Below, one piece after another: positions 59,953 through 64,000 of a stretch of DNA of 64,000 nucleotides. The notes under the pieces were generated by a model that saw only the letters and a list, made by a program, of their open reading frames with translations, had not been told where the DNA came from and did not search any database. Origin of the DNA: Silurus meridionalis (Eukaryota; Chordata; Actinopteri; Siluriformes; Siluridae). Location: positions 6,149,133 to 6,213,132 of the forward strand of contig NC_060906.1 in assembly GCF_014805685.1 (NCBI RefSeq), in the 5' to 3' direction. Each line of letters opens with the position of its first letter. Position 1 is the first letter of the stretch. A program made the position numbers and the translations under genes.

Positions 59953-60540
59953 TTTGATTTAAAAAATAATATTTAAAAATGTTCTCAGGTACAGACAACA
60001 AAAAAACACAAAAAAAACAGCACATTGTGTGATGTAGGAATATGATCACTGCGGCGTAAAAAAGTGTAAAAGTGAGTTCACCATTAGTTACCGAACACGG
60101 TCCATCATTACAACACCGTTCAGTATCAAAGTGTCCAATGTATTCATTAGTTTATTATTTTATTCTGGCTTTTATTATGTTCTTAAAAATTAGTAAATTT
60201 TCCTGTCTTTTTCGTTCCATTCTGTTTTTTTTCTGGTGATGTACAGGTGAGTTCCGCTTGGCATACAATAAAATTAATCAGTTGACAAGTATATTTTTGT
60301 TTTAGTGTATCTAAAACTAAAAACAGAGCTTCAGCCAGTTTGTTAAGGAATTTTCGTATTCCTCCTTTTCTTATTTGTATACCGTAGCGATCTGATCCCC
60401 AAGTGTGATGAAACAGTCTCTGCGTCTTCAAGGCCTGGGGCTGCTTTGTTGATAATGATGTGTAGTTAAACGGAACTTTTAGATAGAAGAAGCTCTTTAA
60501 GACCAGGGAGGTCATTTCCTGAAACGTCCAGCCGAGCTCA

Positions 60541-60690
60541 AAGGATTTAATTCAATTCAATTCAATTAATTTTTTTTGTATAGTGCTTTTAACAATGAAC
60601 ATTGTCTCAAAGCAGCTTTACACAGATAATGTCGTGTTCAAAAGTGAAGATGTTCTTTATAAGTAAGTTTGTCTCTGATGAGCAAGCCGG
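60541..60690 (-). mobile_element. L2-type LINE 3' tail fragment
   Basis: AATTCAATTC tail, 'gtatagtgcttttaacaatg' and 'tcaaagcagctttacacag', as at 25937-26290. It splits the Tx1-like ORF2 C-terminus. Confidence 0.8.
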
Positions 60691-61297
60691 TGGCGATGAT
60701 TGCTTCTTTTAGCAACCAATAGAGGGAGGACCCCATGCTCACCCATTGGTGTTTAAAAAAAGTCCACACTTTGAAAAGACTCTGATAGAAAGAGGGAATT
60801 CCAGTAAAGTCCATAGAGATACAATCCATTAAGAACAGAGTGGCATCAAGTCCCAGTCCACCCACTCTGTGTAGAATGGTTTGAGCTAATGGCTAGCATG
60901 TCGGATTTTGGGTGTTCATCAGGAACTTTTGAACGAACTGGAGGCGGTATGTTGCCCCTCAGCTGGCCAGGTTAATGAGTCCTTGACCTCCCTCATCCTT
61001 GTGTAAGAACAGAACACTTTGCGGGGTCCAGTGCAGGGTCCCGGAAGAAGTTGACGATCTCGCTCTGAATCTTCGAAAGAAGTCTGGCTGGAGGGTCCAT
61101 GCAGGCGAGTGTATGCCACATGCAGGATGCTGCCAGGTTGTTGGTCATGAGTGTGCATCCTCAATATGACATTTGAGGGAGAAGCCATTTTCACTTCTGT
61201 AAACGTCCTTTAATGTTCTCAAGTGCTGTCTCCCAATTTATTTGAGTAAAGTCATCATTACCCAGAAACACTCCAAGGTATTTTAGGCCACCTCTTT

Positions 61298-62110
61298 TCA
61301 CGTTAGATCTCCTGGTAGAATGGAATAACCTTTCCTCCATTCTCCCACCAACAATGCTCCACTCTTTTTCCAGTTGACATTTGCAGAAGAGATAGCCTTG
61401 AAATCCTTAACAATGTATTCTAGTCTTTTAACATGATCAAATTCAAAAATGAAAATTTCTACGTCATCAGAATATGCAGAAAGATGAAAAGAATGTTTAC
61501 ATTGTGATAATTGCAGACCAGTTAGTTTCTTTTTTTTATTTTGTGCAACAGCGGCAATGGCCAGAAAGTACAGCATTCCCGACATTGCACATCCTTGTCT
61601 AACCCCTCTCTGAACTTTAAAAGGAGCACTTAAACCACCATTGATCTTTAATATACTCTCAATGTTACAGTACATCGCCTGGATAATACTCACAAAACCC
61701 TGACTGAAACAAAAAGCTTTTAAAGTGTAAAATTAAGGTAGGTATTGGTGTTCGACACGGTCAAAAGCTTTTTTCTGATCTAAGGAAATCAGACCAACAT
61801 CGATGCCTGATAGCTTTGAGACTTATAGGATGTCCCTGACTAGTGAGATGTTATCGAGTATAGATCTATTGGGTATGCAGTATGTTTAATCAGGATGTAT
61901 TACTTGATTTATTACTTTACTCAGTCTTGTGGCAATTGTTTTTGACAGTATTTTATAGTCTGCACATAATTAAGAGATTGGCATCCAGTTGCTTATGTTC
62001 TGGAGGTCGCCTTTCTTAGGTATTAATGAAATAGCAGCTCTTGTGAGGCTAAGTGGCAGATCTATCATTTAGAACTAGCAGAAGATCTTCTTCAATTTCT
62101 GACCAAAAGG
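61298..62110 (-). pseudogene. Tx1-like reverse transcriptase core
   Basis: 62110-61750 gives 'AISLIPKKGDLQNISNWMPI', 'LDNISLVRDIL' and 'KKAFDRVEHQYL' with stops. The frame 61298-61693 is intact for 131 residues: 'SIIQAMYCNIESILKINGGL', 'KVQRGVRQGCAMSGMLYFLA', 'LSAYSDDVEIFIFEF' (catalytic pair) and 'AISSANVNWKKSGALLVGEW'. It is the best preserved Tx1-like palm in the window. Confidence 0.88.
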
Positions 62111-62129
62111 TAGTGAGAAAAATGAAGCG

Positions 62130-63230
62130 CTTTTGTCTTTTAAATTTACTTACAATTTTCCTGAGGCTGTAAACTTCCTTATCTTAAAAGGCGCCTTCTT
62201 TCATTTACGTTTTCACATCATTTATGACGCTCATGCCATCAGAGAAATATCTGATGAATCACCATCGTTATCAGACACTACATTTTTAGCTTCACCTTTG
62301 CCTTTTTTCTTTTGTTTATTTATTTTCCTGCAACATAGTTGTTTTCTTTTGGAGTTTTAAACTGGTTCTGTCTCTGGATCGAACTTTCCATTGTTATCTA
62401 TTTTATCAATGTTCATTGCAACATCTGTAGGTACAGAAATGTCTCCAGCTGTGTTTGCAAGTTCTTCTAATGCAGGTTAAGCTGCATTGTCAGCGGGTGC
62501 TGGAGCGCTGCTCATACCGGCCTTGGCTGCAGCCCTGGGGGTTTCGTTTGTCTCGGTTTCAGAGCCGGGCGGCGCGGCGAGAGCGGGCTCTTCTACGGCC
62601 TTGACAGGCTTTGCCTGTTAATGATTTCCAGCATCGGTGTTTTGATTCAGGATCTCAGGGCATGCACACACAAGATGGCCCATTTTTTCACAGCTAAAGC
62701 ATTTCATGCTCATTTCAGATGTTGCGTAAACAGTGTAATCAAATTAATCAACTTTGATATTAAAAGACAACTCCAGGGCATCTGCATTGTTTTTTAGAAC
62801 CACGTAAACCTGTCTTCCGAAACACGCAATGTGTTTTAATAGCGGTGATTTACACTCGAGAGCAATTTTCCCGATAGGTGAGACCAATTTGCCAAAAAAA
62901 AGACAACTCTTTTGCCAGATTTTCATCTTTTACAAAAGGAGGGAATGGGAAATTATGATTTTTTTTTTAGACGGACTGGTATACAGGTATTAGGGAGTCA
63001 TCGAGTTTTATTCTTGTATGAATCACTTCATTAGCCTTTACAATCGTGCTTAAAAAAAAAGCCACGGCGTTGTTCTTCCTAGAAGCCGACACTATGCTAC
63101 TATGACCCACTACATCTCCTACTGCTAGAGCACACTCCTCTACCTTCGTTTTACACAACACCGACCACATCTCCTACTGCTAGAACACACTCCTCTACCC
63201 TCACTTTACAAACCACCTTCACTCTATCAT
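62130..63230 (-). pseudogene. Tx1-like ORF1 with CCHC zinc knuckle
   Basis: The frame 62967-63170 has 'VEECALAVGDVVGHSSIVSA'. 62744-62926 has 'SPIGKIALECKSPLLKHIAC' and 'FGRQVYVVLKNNADALELSF'. Next comes 'KCFSCEKMGHLVCACPE' at about 62655-62705, a C-x2-C-x4-H-x4-C knuckle. After that, an acidic and Ala/Pro-rich tail. Near 63111-63206 about 35 bp ('ctcctactgctagarcacac' type) is repeated in tandem. The protein binds LINE RNA. Confidence 0.8.
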
Positions 63231-63428
63231 GCTGTGTTAAACCCTCACAGCTCATCCTGCACAATCTTGCCACGAGTCTACACACCAAACAAAGTCTAGT
63301 CTAGCTGCCGTTTTTTAAATAAACACAAACAAAAAACAACAACAACAACAACAAAACACAGGAAATAATATGCAAAGGCGTATAAGAAGTAAGAGAAAGA
63401 AAAAAGCACAACCGTACACGGTCGCCAC

Positions 63429-64000
63429 CAGTGTTGGGCACTAACGCGTTACTGTAACGTAATTACTTTTGACAGTAACTAATACTGCAACGCGTTACTT
63501 TTAAAAATAAAGTAACTCCATTACTGTTACCGTATGGTGCGTTACCCGTTACTTTTTTAAATGAATTAATTTTGCCTAAAGTGTAGACTACAGTCTAACC
63601 TGCTTACAGCAGAGACGCATTGTAGGATTGGTGGATGAACCACTGTAAACATGAAGAAGACGCACTGTGGGCGTGTCTCTGTTTATTCAGGTCTCGAGGC
63701 GAGAGCAAGACGAGTTTCTCAAAGTGGAAATATGCTTATTATTTAACTTTAGTTGAGTATAAAGACAAAAACTTTTTAGTCAAATGTAAGTTGTGTCTTT
63801 CTGGTTCGAAGCTCGTATCTACTGCGATAGCAGCACCTCCAGAAACTCCATGCCTGAGGAGCTAGAAGCTAAAAGCTAACCCGGTGTTCTGTTCTACATT
63901 GTTGATAGTTTTCATACTTAAGCTGTGAAATTTTACATTTTTAAGAGCTCAACACAACAGCAGAAGCCACTTTAGTTTTTGATTGTGAATATATTATTCA
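63429..64000 (+). mobile_element. hAT-type DNA transposon, 5' end (cut by window)
   Basis: Begins 'cagtgttgggcactaacgcg' with TAACG-type subterminal repeats, as in fish hAT elements of the Ac-like group. The presumed 8-bp target is 'gtcgccac' (63421-63428); the partner lies outside the window. The start of a transposase follows at 63635. It interrupts the region upstream of the Tx1-like ORF1. Confidence 0.8.
63635..63865 (+). pseudogene. hAT transposase N-terminal BED-type region
   Basis: 'TLVEYKDKNFLVKCKLCLSG' followed by 'SKLVSTAIAA' is a BED-finger start with the C-x-x-C pair. After 'STAIAA' the expected 'T/S-N-L-x-K-H-L-x-x-x-H' continuation is lost, suggesting a deletion. The frame closes at 63865 and no further transposase is seen to the window end. 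Confidence 0.7.

Larger units (their letters stand above)
60150..63230 (-). mobile_element. Tx1-like LINE with ORF1 and truncated ORF2
   Basis: On the minus strand: ORF1 63230-62130, then directly RT sequence 62110-61298, the C-terminal domain 61194-60638, and the end of ORF2 60515-60183. The endonuclease and early RT are missing between 62130 and 62110, an internal deletion. A 150-bp L2 tail is inserted at 60541. The RT box 'AYSDDVEIF' is present. The element is dead. Confidence 0.85.

Overview
This window is 64 kb of vertebrate, almost certainly teleost, chromosomal DNA from a repeat-dense accessory region. The call rests on the combination of DIRS-type tyrosine-recombinase retrotransposons, fish-type L2, Rex1-like, Rex3/RTE-like and Tx1-like LINEs, hAT, Tigger, PiggyBac and Tc1-like DNA transposons, long dinucleotide arrays, and leucine-rich-repeat exons of the NLR (NLRC3-like) type that is expanded in fish. 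No bacterial or organellar gene, tRNA, rRNA or CRISPR array was seen. Species cannot be fixed from the sequence; ostariophysan fish are plausible but this is a guess. One 100-N assembly gap lies at 28435-28534.

Layout. 1-13 kb: a deleted DIRS element set in a diverged short tandem repeat; a telomere-like minisatellite (4.04-6.47 kb) that changes orientation and carries L2 pieces; a pure 1-kb CT array; L2 and Rex1-like 3' ends. 13-16 kb: an internally deleted hAT element with perfect 8-bp target duplications and a 5'-truncated RTE LINE with a 12-bp target duplication. 16.8-24.8 kb: a Rex1-like LINE on the minus strand with its downstream flank. Two adjacent blocks of this locus are each present twice in tandem, one pair separated by 722 bp of GA and the other by 434 bp of TA. 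24.8-27.1 kb: a Gypsy-type integrase gene broken into three pieces by later insertions. 27.3-33.2 kb: a second DIRS remnant, the gap, a hAT element with a nested L2, and a Tigger element. 33.5-34.5 kb: a 30-bp minisatellite open in one frame, followed by an LTR. 35.2-39.7 kb: the most complete DIRS element (gag, RT, RNase H, recombinase, terminal and internal complementary repeats), disabled by stops and frameshifts.

39.7-60 kb: the only host-gene signal. Three 174-bp, phase-2/phase-2 LRR exons lie on the minus strand at 40330-40503, 48267-48440 and 59640-59813, each with intact frame and consensus splice sites. They fit the LRR part of one NLR gene, or of duplicated NLR genes, with introns of 8-11 kb filled by nested mobile elements: Tx1-like LINEs interrupted by a Rex1-like LINE, an L2, and an R2-like LINE that itself holds a PiggyBac element with TTAA duplications. 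60-64 kb: another Tx1-like LINE and the start of a hAT element cut by the window end.

How it works together: apart from the LRR exons, everything recognised is selfish DNA, most of it dead. Target-site duplications and nesting give a relative order of insertion. The points most worth checking are the paired tandem blocks joined by dinucleotide arrays, the orientation switches in the telomere-like array, the symmetric NLR exons, and the two minisatellites whose period keeps a reading frame open.
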